From Neorickettsia risticii str. Illinois (GTDB lineage Bacteria; Pseudomonadota; Alphaproteobacteria; Rickettsiales; Anaplasmataceae), in NCBI RefSeq assembly GCF_000022525.1, contig NC_013009.1:682001-746000 (forward strand): a stretch of DNA of 64,000 bases, in the 5' to 3' direction. The position numbers and the translations under genes are program-made. The notes beneath the pieces are model-generated. The model was not told the DNA's origin. It saw only the letters and a list, made by a program, of their open reading frames with translations, and ran no database searches. Each line of letters begins with the position of its first letter. Within the stretch, counting starts at the first letter, position 1. Of this stretch, positions 46,237 through 56,174 are shown in pieces.

Positions 46237-47481
46237 TTAACTTCGTGGGGCATATTTGTTCCTGATGTACTCCAAAATAATCCGCTTTGATTCCTCGAGA
46301 ATGTTCTCGCCAGTAAGCTTTGCTGAAGGCTTTCCGTCAATAAAAACCGCTGCTACCATATTTTCATTATAACCAGGTAAGCTAATACCTACGTCTGCGT
46401 GTTTACTCTCGCCTGGACCATTAACAACACAACCCATTACCGCAAGTTTGAAATTCTCAACACCTGGATAAAGCTTCTTCCAATCGACCAGATTATCGTT
46501 TATGAAATCACTCAGGTCACTACTAATCTGCTGAAAATAATTTCCATTCGTCCTCCCACAACCAGGACATGAAGTAACCTGAGGGGCAAAGACTCTTAAA
46601 CCCATTGACTGCAATATCAACTGACACGTTTCCACTTCTATTACTCTTGATTCACCAGGTTTCTGTGTTAAAGAAGCACGTATTGTATCACCAATACCAC
46701 TATTAAGAAGTACTGAAAGTGCTGCGGTAGTTTTTATTATTCCTGAGGCACCCATGCCTGCTTCCGTCAGTCCCAAGTGTAGTGGATAACGACATTGTTC
46801 GGCCAAAGAGGAATAGACCGCTATTAAATCCTGAAAATTGCTTACCTTACACGAAAGTATAATTTTATCCGGTGATAATCCAACCTCCTCAGCGCGCTTC
46901 GCACTGGCCAGCGCAGACTGAATCAGTGCACATCTCAGTACTTCATTGTAGGAGCTGGGTTTCTCCTTTTTTGCATTATCATCCATTATCTGACGCAGAA
47001 CCGATTGATCCAGACTTCCCCAGTTAACACCAATTCTAATGGGGAGATCATGTTTGCAAATCAACTCAATTACCTTGTCAAAATTTGTATCTCTCTTTGA
47101 ACCAAATCCTATATTACCTGGGTTAATTCTTATCTTACCCAGGGATCTGATCGCTTCAGTCTGTGTTTCAAGTACGCGCTTAATCTCATACTGACCACAT
47201 CCAACAAGCGGAACTTTTTCAAACCCGGACTTATCTAGATTTTCCCTTATATAAGGAATCGCTGCCGCAGCCTTCTCACTATTTATTGCAATTCTTATTA
47301 GCTCAGAGCCAGCCTTAGCCAAAGCCACAGCTTCGCGGGATTCATCTATAGCTATTGCTGACACGTCATCTGGATTTGTTCTGCTACCAGAGGTCATGGA
47401 CTGCACAACTATTGGGTTCCCACCACCTATCTTAACGCCCGCTACATCAACAACAAGCGACTTCTTATCGAGTTCATACAT
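46237..47481 (-). CDS. ispG: 4-hydroxy-3-methylbut-2-enyl diphosphate synthase (IspG)
   Basis: IspG carries out the reductive ring opening of MEcPP in the non-mevalonate isoprenoid pathway. The 414-residue protein begins with a TIM-barrel domain containing NPIVVQSMTSGSRTNPDDVS and RINPGNIGFGSKRD. The 4Fe-4S domain uses cysteines in TSCPGCGRTNGNY and VMGCVVNGPGESKHADVGIS. It needs reduced ferredoxin or flavodoxin, which the ferredoxin-NADP reductase at 28 kb could supply. The ATG at 47481 is preferred to the GTG before it. The C-terminus is followed by a short partial copy of its own 3' coding sequence. Confidence 0.95.
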   Translation of the reverse strand: MYELDKKSLVVDVAGVKIGGGNPIVVQSMTSGSRTNPDDVSAIAIDESREAVALAKAGSELIRIAINSEKAAAAIPYIRENLDKSGFEKVPLVGCGQYEIKRVLETQTEAIRSLGKIRINPGNIGFGSKRDTNFDKVIELICKHDLPIRIGVNWGSLDQSVLRQIMDDNAKKEKPSSYNEVLRCALIQSALASAKRAEEVGLSPDKIILSCKVSNFQDLIAVYSSLAEQCRYPLHLGLTEAGMGASGIIKTTAALSVLLNSGIGDTIRASLTQKPGESRVIEVETCQLILQSMGLRVFAPQVTSCPGCGRTNGNYFQQISSDLSDFINDNLVDWKKLYPGVENFKLAVMGCVVNGPGESKHADVGISLPGYNENMVAAVFIDGKPSAKLTGENILEESKRIILEYIRNKYAPRS

Positions 47482-47533
47482 CACAACCTCAAACGTTACT
47501 GATTATAGCCTCACCTCAAAAGCGGGCCGTCCC

Positions 47534-48241
47534 TTACTGAGTCACACCTAGCAATTGCTTGAACTTTTCACATAGATCCAGGTGAGCAAATAATACCACA
47601 TCCTGAAAGCGCAACTCTTTTCCACCACTTTCTGCTATCAGCAATCTTATCAGTGACAACAACTCCGGATTAACATCTCCTACTTTTAGGAGTAGCGCAT
47701 CTCCCCTACAAGAAGCAACGTAACAGGCAGCCAGGCTATCGCAGCCTAACATTCTGCGTCCCACAAGATCTAATCGGTTTTCCATGTAATCAAGAAAGAC
47801 TACTATTTTAGTGATGTCAAAAGCTACACAGTTTTTTATTTTCAGACGCATCGTTCCTCCAAGATCTTCAAGATAAGCTCCTGAAGACAACTCCGCGTAA
47901 AACGTGGTATGAGTCATAGGAAGCTCAACAACAGAAGCAAAGGCCTTGCCATCTTTTTTTATCAGTACAGAAACCGTAAAGTCCGATATACCACGAAAAA
48001 AATTTTCCCTTCCATCTATTGGAAAAACAACAAGCTCGTACCTGGATCCAGTAGCAGCGTTATAACTGTCGAGCTCAAACAATAACTTTGATCGTACACG
48101 TTCATGCGTCACCTGCACAAACGATGATAAATTTTGATAGCCCTGTAAACGCTGTATCTCATGGAAATCTCTGACGAGCGGGTTACACACCTTGCGAATT
48201 ACTTCGCCCACCTTCCTCACAATGCTCGAGCGCGTCACCAT
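47534..48241 (-). CDS. Inositol monophosphatase-like protein with degraded active site
   Basis: A 235-residue protein that aligns by eye with SuhB-type inositol monophosphatases. ELVVFPIDGRENFFRGISDF sits where SuhB has VIDPLDGTTNFIKRLPHF. RRMLGCDSLAACYVASCRGD corresponds to the RRTGSAALDLAYVAAGRVD block. Of the usual metal ligands only the Asp of IDG is kept. The EE motif, the first Asp of DPLDG (here Phe-Pro) and the Asp of WDFAAG (here VNPELL) are all missing. Catalysis by the normal mechanism is unlikely, so it may be a structural or regulatory relative. SuhB itself also acts with NusA in rRNA transcription, which is interesting given the rRNA genes upstream. The ATG at 48241 is used; a GTG five codons upstream is possible. 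Confidence 0.75.
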   Translation of the reverse strand: MVTRSSIVRKVGEVIRKVCNPLVRDFHEIQRLQGYQNLSSFVQVTHERVRSKLLFELDSYNAATGSRYELVVFPIDGRENFFRGISDFTVSVLIKKDGKAFASVVELPMTHTTFYAELSSGAYLEDLGGTMRLKIKNCVAFDITKIVVFLDYMENRLDLVGRRMLGCDSLAACYVASCRGDALLLKVGDVNPELLSLIRLLIAESGGKELRFQDVVLFAHLDLCEKFKQLLGVTQ

Positions 48242-48336
48242 CCTCAGATTCCACACGGAAACACCGAAATGCTAACACCCCGAAAAAAAATTGCAAGCCA
48301 TACGAAAGCCCACAACTTCCTCATGGAAAGTTACCC

Positions 48337-49305
48337 TCACTCCGAATAAATATTTGTCATGAGATTTGCCTGATCAGGAAAAGCAGAAGCACGCGCATAA
48401 GCTACACTACTCGATATCCGATCCTTAACTACCTTTTGCACACGGTCTAGCTCGCTGGGCAACACACCCGCCTGCAGAAGCAAGGTTTCCACACTTTTCA
48501 AAGGATCCCGCTCCTTAAAGGAAGAAACCTCCTCCTTAGACCTGTAAGAAGCTGGATCAGACATGGAGTGCCCCTTGAATCGATAAGTCTTATATTCTAC
48601 AAGAACCGGACCGCTTCCGCTTCGCACACGCTCAACTGCATTCATCGTGACACGAATCACATCTATCAGATCCATACCATTAGCAGAGTAGCCGGGTATT
48701 CCAAACGACTCGCCCCTGTTCGAAAGTGAAGAATTAGCGCACACGCTCTCAACGGAGCTACCCATAGCGTACATGTTATTTTCCACAACATAGAGTACAG
48801 GAAGCTTCCACAGGGCAGCCATATTAAAAGATTCATAGACCTGCCCCTGGTTGATCGCACCATCCCCAAAACAACTTGCAACAACGGCGTTAGACTCCCT
48901 GTATTTTTCAGCAAAAGCTATACCTGTTCCTAGCGAGACTTGGGAACCAACAATACCATGACCCCCAAAGAAATTCCTCTCAGGATCGAACATGTGCATC
49001 GACCCACCTTTACCAGCAGAACAACCAGACGATCTTCCCAGAAGCTCAGCCATCATAACATCAGTGGAAGAACCTCGAGCAAGCATCATCCCGTGATCCC
49101 TATAGCTAGTAATGATAGAGTCTTCCTTACCCAGACAGTACTCCAAACCAACAGCGATTGCCTCCTGTCCTATGTAAAGATGACAAAAGCCGCATATCTC
49201 ACCCATACTGTAAAGCTGCCCCGCCCTCTCTTCGAAGCGCCGGATCAATAGCATTTTTCCATAAAGAGACAAAAGAACCGACGAATCTAAAGGTTCAAGC
49301 AGCAT
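48337..49305 (-). CDS. pdhA: Pyruvate dehydrogenase E1 component, alpha subunit
   Basis: E1-alpha of 322 residues. The N-terminal part has LYGKMLLIRRFEERAGQLYS and SYRDHGMMLARG. The thiamine diphosphate motif begins GDGAINQGQVYESFNMA and ends near ENNMYAMGSS. The phosphorylation-loop region is YRFKGHSMSDPASYRSKEE. The gene starts only about 50 bases after the 5S rRNA 3' end on the same strand, so it may be expressed partly by readthrough from the rRNA operon. Its partner pdhB is near the left end of the window. Confidence 0.95.
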   Translation of the reverse strand: MLLEPLDSSVLLSLYGKMLLIRRFEERAGQLYSMGEICGFCHLYIGQEAIAVGLEYCLGKEDSIITSYRDHGMMLARGSSTDVMMAELLGRSSGCSAGKGGSMHMFDPERNFFGGHGIVGSQVSLGTGIAFAEKYRESNAVVASCFGDGAINQGQVYESFNMAALWKLPVLYVVENNMYAMGSSVESVCANSSLSNRGESFGIPGYSANGMDLIDVIRVTMNAVERVRSGSGPVLVEYKTYRFKGHSMSDPASYRSKEEVSSFKERDPLKSVETLLLQAGVLPSELDRVQKVVKDRISSSVAYARASAFPDQANLMTNIYSE

Positions 49306-49344
49306 ACACTCGAGGCAGGAATCAAATACGTAGCCATGAAAAAC

Positions 49345-49486
49345 GTCTGTGATTTCAAGGACCTAGCAACCACCTACTCTCCCACATAAGCAGTACCATC
49401 GGCGCAAAAAGGTTTCACTTTCGAGTTCGGAATGGAGTCGAGTGTTTCACTTTAGCTATTATCACTAGACCCATGAAATCACAGAC
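49345..49486. repeat. Processing stem around 5S rRNA
   Basis: A perfect 13-base inverted repeat, GTCTGTGATTTCA (49345-49357) with TGAAATCACAGAC (49474-49486), encloses the 5S gene almost exactly. Such stems are RNase III-type processing sites in rRNA precursors. Confidence 0.75.
49359..49472 (-). rRNA. rrf: 5S ribosomal RNA
   Basis: About 114 nt. The terminal helix pairs GGGTCTAG (5' end, 49465-49472) with CTAGGTCC (3' end, 49359-49366), all eight positions pairing if G-U is allowed. The interior has CCGAACTCG in loop C and GATGGTACTG and GGGAGAGTAGG in the loop D/E arm, as in bacterial 5S rRNA. Ends are set by the helix and may be off by one or two bases. Confidence 0.93.
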
Positions 49487-49523
49487 AAGTAGGCTCAGTC
49501 CTGTACATAAAATCTAAGACCAA

Positions 49524-52301
<2,778 letters not shown>

Positions 52302-52663
52302 ATACATCTTAGGTTATGTACAGAACAAAACCTACTTATCATACTTCTGTTTTATTTGAGACCTATTAATCTTTCGAACTTTTCAAACAACACGCTGCAC
52401 AAACAGCGACGGCCGTGCAGTCCACCGAAACCGGCACTTTTGAAAGCACGTGTTCCCAGGTTACATGCAAAGAAAAATAATGTCAACGGTTCAATTTTTA
52501 CTGATTTCACTAAAGCTATGCAACAACCAACTTGCTTTGAACCTCAAGTGTTCATAAATGCATATCTTATCTTCCGAGTTTGCATACTCGAATTTCACTC
52601 CTTCGCGTGGTATTACAAGAGCGAACTTGAATTTACAACTTCCTGATAGAACTACCTTGAAAA
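52302..52663. other. Divergent region upstream of 23S rRNA and ubiA
   Basis: About 360 bases without a gene. It should hold the 23S promoter on the reverse strand, but no unambiguous -35/-10 pair was found; TATGAT near 52340 is a weak candidate. CTGCAC (52395-52400) and GTGCAG (52415-52420) form a hairpin around 14 bases. The 145-codon frame that crosses this area is mostly 23S sequence and is rejected. Confidence 0.4.
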
Positions 52664-53506
52664 ATGAAAATTAAAAAGTATGCTTCCCTGATTCGGTTCC
52701 AGAGTCTTGGTGGGATGTGGTTGTGTTTTTTTCCCGCTCTATTTGTGGTTGCGCTCCTTGGAAGTAGTTTCTACTCATTCCTGTGGATTCCCTTCTTTCT
52801 TTTAGGTGCTTTCCTTGTAAGATCAGCGGGCTGTATCGCAAATGATATTGCTGATCGAAATATCGATGGAAAAGTTAAAAGAACTGCTTCACGCCCTATA
52901 GCATCTGGAGAGGTAAGCGTCACTGAAGCGGTACTGCTGTTTTTAATTCTACTGATACTAGCAACGGTGTTATTGGCTTTCCTTCCTCTCGAAGCAACCG
53001 CACTTGGAGCATTCACAATTGTAGGAGTGGTGGTTTATCCATTTTCCAAAAGATATTTTGCCTATCCTCAATTGCTCCTCGCAGTTATCTTCAATGTAGG
53101 AGCCCTTTTCGCATCGATTGTAGTTGTCAATTCCATTCATGCCTCAGCGCTTTTTATTTATTTAGCTTGCTTCTTCTGGACGCTTTACTATGACACAATA
53201 TATGGACACCAAGACAAACGCTACGATGCGGCACTCGGAGTACATTCTTTGTCACTGGGAAAGTTTGGTTCGAAGGAATGGTTGAAGAAATACGCAAGGC
53301 TAGCACTTTCCTTTCTTGCTTTCTCTGCTGTGCTACCTGGACTCAACCTTCTGTATTACATTGGCTTAGCAGCTCTCTTCTTTATGGAGGAAAAATTTAC
53401 GGAATCTATAAACTTAGATGATCCAAAAAACTGCGGAATAGCATTCAAGCGAATGAATTTTGTTGGCGTGCTCATTTTCTTTATTATTCTACTAGGCAGA
53501 CTATGA
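52664..53506 (+). CDS. ubiA: 4-hydroxybenzoate polyprenyltransferase
   Basis: UbiA joins the polyprenyl chain to 4-hydroxybenzoate in ubiquinone synthesis. The 280-residue membrane protein has about eight helices. Both Asp-rich motifs are present: NDIADRNIDGKVKRTASRP, and DTIYGHQDKRYDAALGV. The start IKKYASLIRFQSLGGMWLCF is typical. It overlaps the flavin reductase gene by four bases (ATGA), so the two are coupled. Confidence 0.94.
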   Translation: MKIKKYASLIRFQSLGGMWLCFFPALFVVALLGSSFYSFLWIPFFLLGAFLVRSAGCIANDIADRNIDGKVKRTASRPIASGEVSVTEAVLLFLILLILATVLLAFLPLEATALGAFTIVGVVVYPFSKRYFAYPQLLLAVIFNVGALFASIVVVNSIHASALFIYLACFFWTLYYDTIYGHQDKRYDAALGVHSLSLGKFGSKEWLKKYARLALSFLAFSAVLPGLNLLYYIGLAALFFMEEKFTESINLDDPKNCGIAFKRMNFVGVLIFFIILLGRL

Positions 53507-53961
53507 GTGACGAAGCCCTATTTAAAGAGTGTATGAGTCGATTTGCTACAGGAATATCAGTTGTGGCAACTAGTTTCATGGGAGAAAAGTATGGAATAAC
53601 AGTTAGTTCACTCTGCTCAGTTTCGCTGAAACCACAATTAATCTCGTACTGCCTCGATAGAAATTCAAGTAGGTTTGACATCTTCTTCTCCGCGGAAGAG
53701 TTTGTGGTGAGCGTATTAGATGAAACAGCTAAACAAACCTCAGTTTCATTCTCGCAGAATAATACCCAAGCATGGAAAGAAGAATTTTCAACAAGCTTAG
53801 AATTAAAAAAAGCATTGTGTTGGATGTATTGTCGCACCAAAGATCGGTACGATGCCGGCGATCACAAAATCATCGTCGCCGCGGTAGAGGAAAAAAAGCT
53901 TAATGTTTCAAAATCCCTTCCTTTGGTCTACTATAGGAGGGATTACTGCTCAATTAAGTAG
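53503..53961 (+). CDS. Flavin reductase family, FMN-binding protein
   Basis: A 152-residue split-barrel flavoprotein. The early block FKECMSRFATGISVVATSFM, then YGITVSSLCSVSLKPQLISY with CLDRNSS, is the standard FMN-binding pattern. LPLVYYRRDY near the end completes the barrel. Such proteins reduce flavin with NAD(P)H, often for a partner monooxygenase. Its coupling to ubiA suggests a role in ubiquinone or redox chemistry, but this is inference. Confidence 0.85.
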   Translation: MSDEALFKECMSRFATGISVVATSFMGEKYGITVSSLCSVSLKPQLISYCLDRNSSRFDIFFSAEEFVVSVLDETAKQTSVSFSQNNTQAWKEEFSTSLELKKALCWMYCRTKDRYDAGDHKIIVAAVEEKKLNVSKSLPLVYYRRDYCSIK

Positions 53962-54062
53962 ATAGACGTAACCGCTAAAAGCCCAAGAAGAGTCGAGTTT
54001 CCAGCAAAACAGCGGTGATGTGTAAGGGGTGTCTTTCGTAGTAGTTAATAGATCTGACTCTT

Positions 54063-54830
54063 ATGTCTTTAGATAAAAAAATCAAAGCATCCGTAAAAAA
54101 TCTAAATGTTTTCTATAAAGCAAAACATGTTCTTAAAGATATAAACTTCGACATCTACTCAAAATCCGTAACTTCGCTTATAGGCTCGTCTGGATGCGGA
54201 AAAACAACTCTTCTGAGATGTTTCAATAGAATGAATGATTTCTTTGATGATTGCAGGATCACGGGTGAGCTACTGATAGACAATTACAATATCTATGCTC
54301 CAACGGTGGATGTGGTAATGCTACGCGCTAGAGTTGGAATGGTCTTTCAAAAACCAAATCCTTTTCCAAAATCTATATATGATAATGTTGCTTACGGTCC
54401 GCGGCTCCAAGGAATAACAAACAAACGTGGTCAATTAGACGAAATTGTCTGTAAGAGTCTCCTAAGGAGCGGGCTTTGGGAAGAGGTGCACGAGAATCTG
54501 CATCAAAATGCACTGGAACTTTCAGGTGGACAACAACAACGACTTTGCATAGCTAGAGCTATAGCAGTTAAGCCAACTATACTCCTGATGGACGAGCCCT
54601 GTTCTGCGCTCGATCCAAAAGCAACGAAACTCATAGAGGACCTTGTAATAGAACTAAAAAAGAAGTTCACCATCATAATCGTGACGCACTCCATGAAACA
54701 AGCCCGGAGTATCTCAGACGTAATCGTGTACCTAGAAAAAGGAAAAATTGTAGAATACGGACGGACAGAGGAAGTATTCCAAAAATTGAAAGAGGATTCT
54801 TTGAGAAACTACTTTAGCACAAACGATTGA
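54063..54830 (+). CDS. pstB: Phosphate ABC transporter ATP-binding protein
   Basis: PstB powers high-affinity phosphate import. The 255-residue ATPase has Walker A IGSSGCGKTTLLRCFNRMND, the Q-loop MVFQKPNPFPKSIYDNVAYG, the signature LSGGQQQRLCIARA and Walker B ILLMDEPCSALDP. The Q-loop sequence FQKPNPFP is specific to PstB. The permease and binding-protein genes pstS, pstC and pstA are not adjacent, as is common for scattered transporter genes in this order. Confidence 0.94.
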   Translation: MSLDKKIKASVKNLNVFYKAKHVLKDINFDIYSKSVTSLIGSSGCGKTTLLRCFNRMNDFFDDCRITGELLIDNYNIYAPTVDVVMLRARVGMVFQKPNPFPKSIYDNVAYGPRLQGITNKRGQLDEIVCKSLLRSGLWEEVHENLHQNALELSGGQQQRLCIARAIAVKPTILLMDEPCSALDPKATKLIEDLVIELKKKFTIIIVTHSMKQARSISDVIVYLEKGKIVEYGRTEEVFQKLKEDSLRNYFSTND

Positions 54831-54926
54831 CGGAAAATGATGATAAGCTTAAAAGCATACCTCTAGTAAAAAGCTAACTTCACCCAGCAAAAACTTCTAA
54901 TCTTGTTTTCTATGTCGAACGGTTAG

Positions 54927-55002
54927 TGGTGCACTTGATAGGAATCGAACCTACGGCCTTTGCTTCCGGAGAGCAACGCTCTATCCACTGAGCTACAAGT
55001 GC
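54927..55002 (-). tRNA. tRNA-Arg (anticodon CCG)
   Basis: A 76-nt tRNA with encoded CCA. Acceptor GCACTTG pairs with CAAGTGC. The D-arm is AGCTCAGTGGATAGAGC. The anticodon stem TTGCT/AGCAA encloses CTCCGGA, giving CCG. The T-arm contains GTTCGATTC. It stands alone between pstB and smpB. Confidence 0.97.
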
Positions 55003-55484
55003 GTACAGCGATCCTAGCACATCAGTTGACTACTTAGAATAACTTGATTTCCCCATACTGATCGTAGAACAGTACATCTTGAGCTACTGTCATAAAGAAT
55101 CAAATTCTGGCGAAAATGAAGAGTTTTATCTAAGCACACCTATTATCCAGAAAAAACGACTGTTGTTATTCAAAATACACATATGAAGGCAATAACATCC
55201 ACTTTCTCATTGTTAACGCAACAACATACAGACGTGAAAAACAAGAGAGCCACATCAATGACTTCTACACCACTACAGAAAGGCTCAACCCAAACAGATC
55301 AAAACATGCCTCAACCACTGGGATCTTGTACGCATCCTGACTGCTCCACCTAAAAACCTGGAATGGCTAAGTACAAAAACCATAAAATCCGGGATACCAA
55401 GGAAAAATTGATTCATCTGCAGATAGAATTCGAGCAATACAAAGCAAAGTGATTGCCTCACAAAAGAGATAGACGCATTCATAC
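55003..55484. other. Gene-poor stretch between tRNA-Arg and smpB
   Basis: About 480 bases. Open frames here are short or overlap the smpB 3' end out of frame. A + strand frame of 39 codons from a GTG near 55234 has no ribosome-binding site. No RNA gene was recognised; in particular no tmRNA, despite smpB being adjacent. Confidence 0.4.
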
Positions 55485-55928
55485 CTAACTGAAATCTTGC
55501 TGAGCTTGCTTTCTTGCCCAATCACGATCCTTGATATCCTGACGTTTATCATATTTTTTCTTACCTTTTGCTAAGGCAAACTTCACTTTTATAAGCCCAT
55601 TTTCATTCACGTATATAGACAATGGAACTAGAGTTAGTCCCTTGGTTCTTACTGCACCGGATATCTTATTTAGCTGTCTTTTGTGAACAAGTAATTTACG
55701 AGATCTAGTAGGAACGTGATTGGACCTGCTCGCAGGCTTATAAGGTGGAACATGCATGTTATTAAGCCACAGTTCAAAACGCCTAAAGGCAACAAAGGCC
55801 TCGTTTAATGAAGCTGAATGATACTTTAAAGCCTTAACTTCCGTTCCAAGTAAGACAATCCCGGCCTCAAACTCATCAACTAGTGAGTAATCAAATCGGG
55901 CCTTTTTATTGGTTGCAATGACTTTCAT
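55485..55928 (-). CDS. smpB: SsrA-binding protein
   Basis: SmpB delivers tmRNA to stalled ribosomes. The 147-residue OB-fold protein has NKKARFDYSLVDEFEAGIVL, then LLGTEVKALKYHSASLNEAF, and the basic tail KGKKKYDKRQDIKDRDWARK. All family hallmarks are present. The tagged products would be substrates of ClpXP, encoded at 5-7 kb. Confidence 0.95.
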   Translation of the reverse strand: MKVIATNKKARFDYSLVDEFEAGIVLLGTEVKALKYHSASLNEAFVAFRRFELWLNNMHVPPYKPASRSNHVPTRSRKLLVHKRQLNKISGAVRTKGLTLVPLSIYVNENGLIKVKFALAKGKKKYDKRQDIKDRDWARKQAQQDFS

Positions 55929-56094
55929 TATGTGAACGCTACCTGCACGTAGATCCTAACACTCTATTACTTGGTGAGAAAGTGAGAACATTTTTACATC
56001 ATCAGCAAGACAAGATCCGTACAAAACTGCATCCTACAATTGTCATCTTTACTATCAAGATTGGGTAATCCTATAAACGAAGAGTGTTATCACA

Positions 56095-56123
56095 TTGACC
56101 TGGTCATAATAAAGCGATTTAAT
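56095..56123 (+). promoter_or_regulatory. Putative purL promoter
   Basis: TTGACC (56095-56100) and TTTAAT (56118-56123) are 17 bases apart. The leader before the purL ATG would be about 45 bases. Confidence 0.6.
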
Positions 56124-56174
56124 CATGACTGATCCCAGTTATGGGGATAATGAAGTAGTAGAAGTTCTCACGAA

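Noticed and set aside
55234-55353. 39-codon forward frame between tRNA-Arg and smpB
   Set aside because: No ribosome-binding site, no recognisable pattern, and the length is expected by chance.
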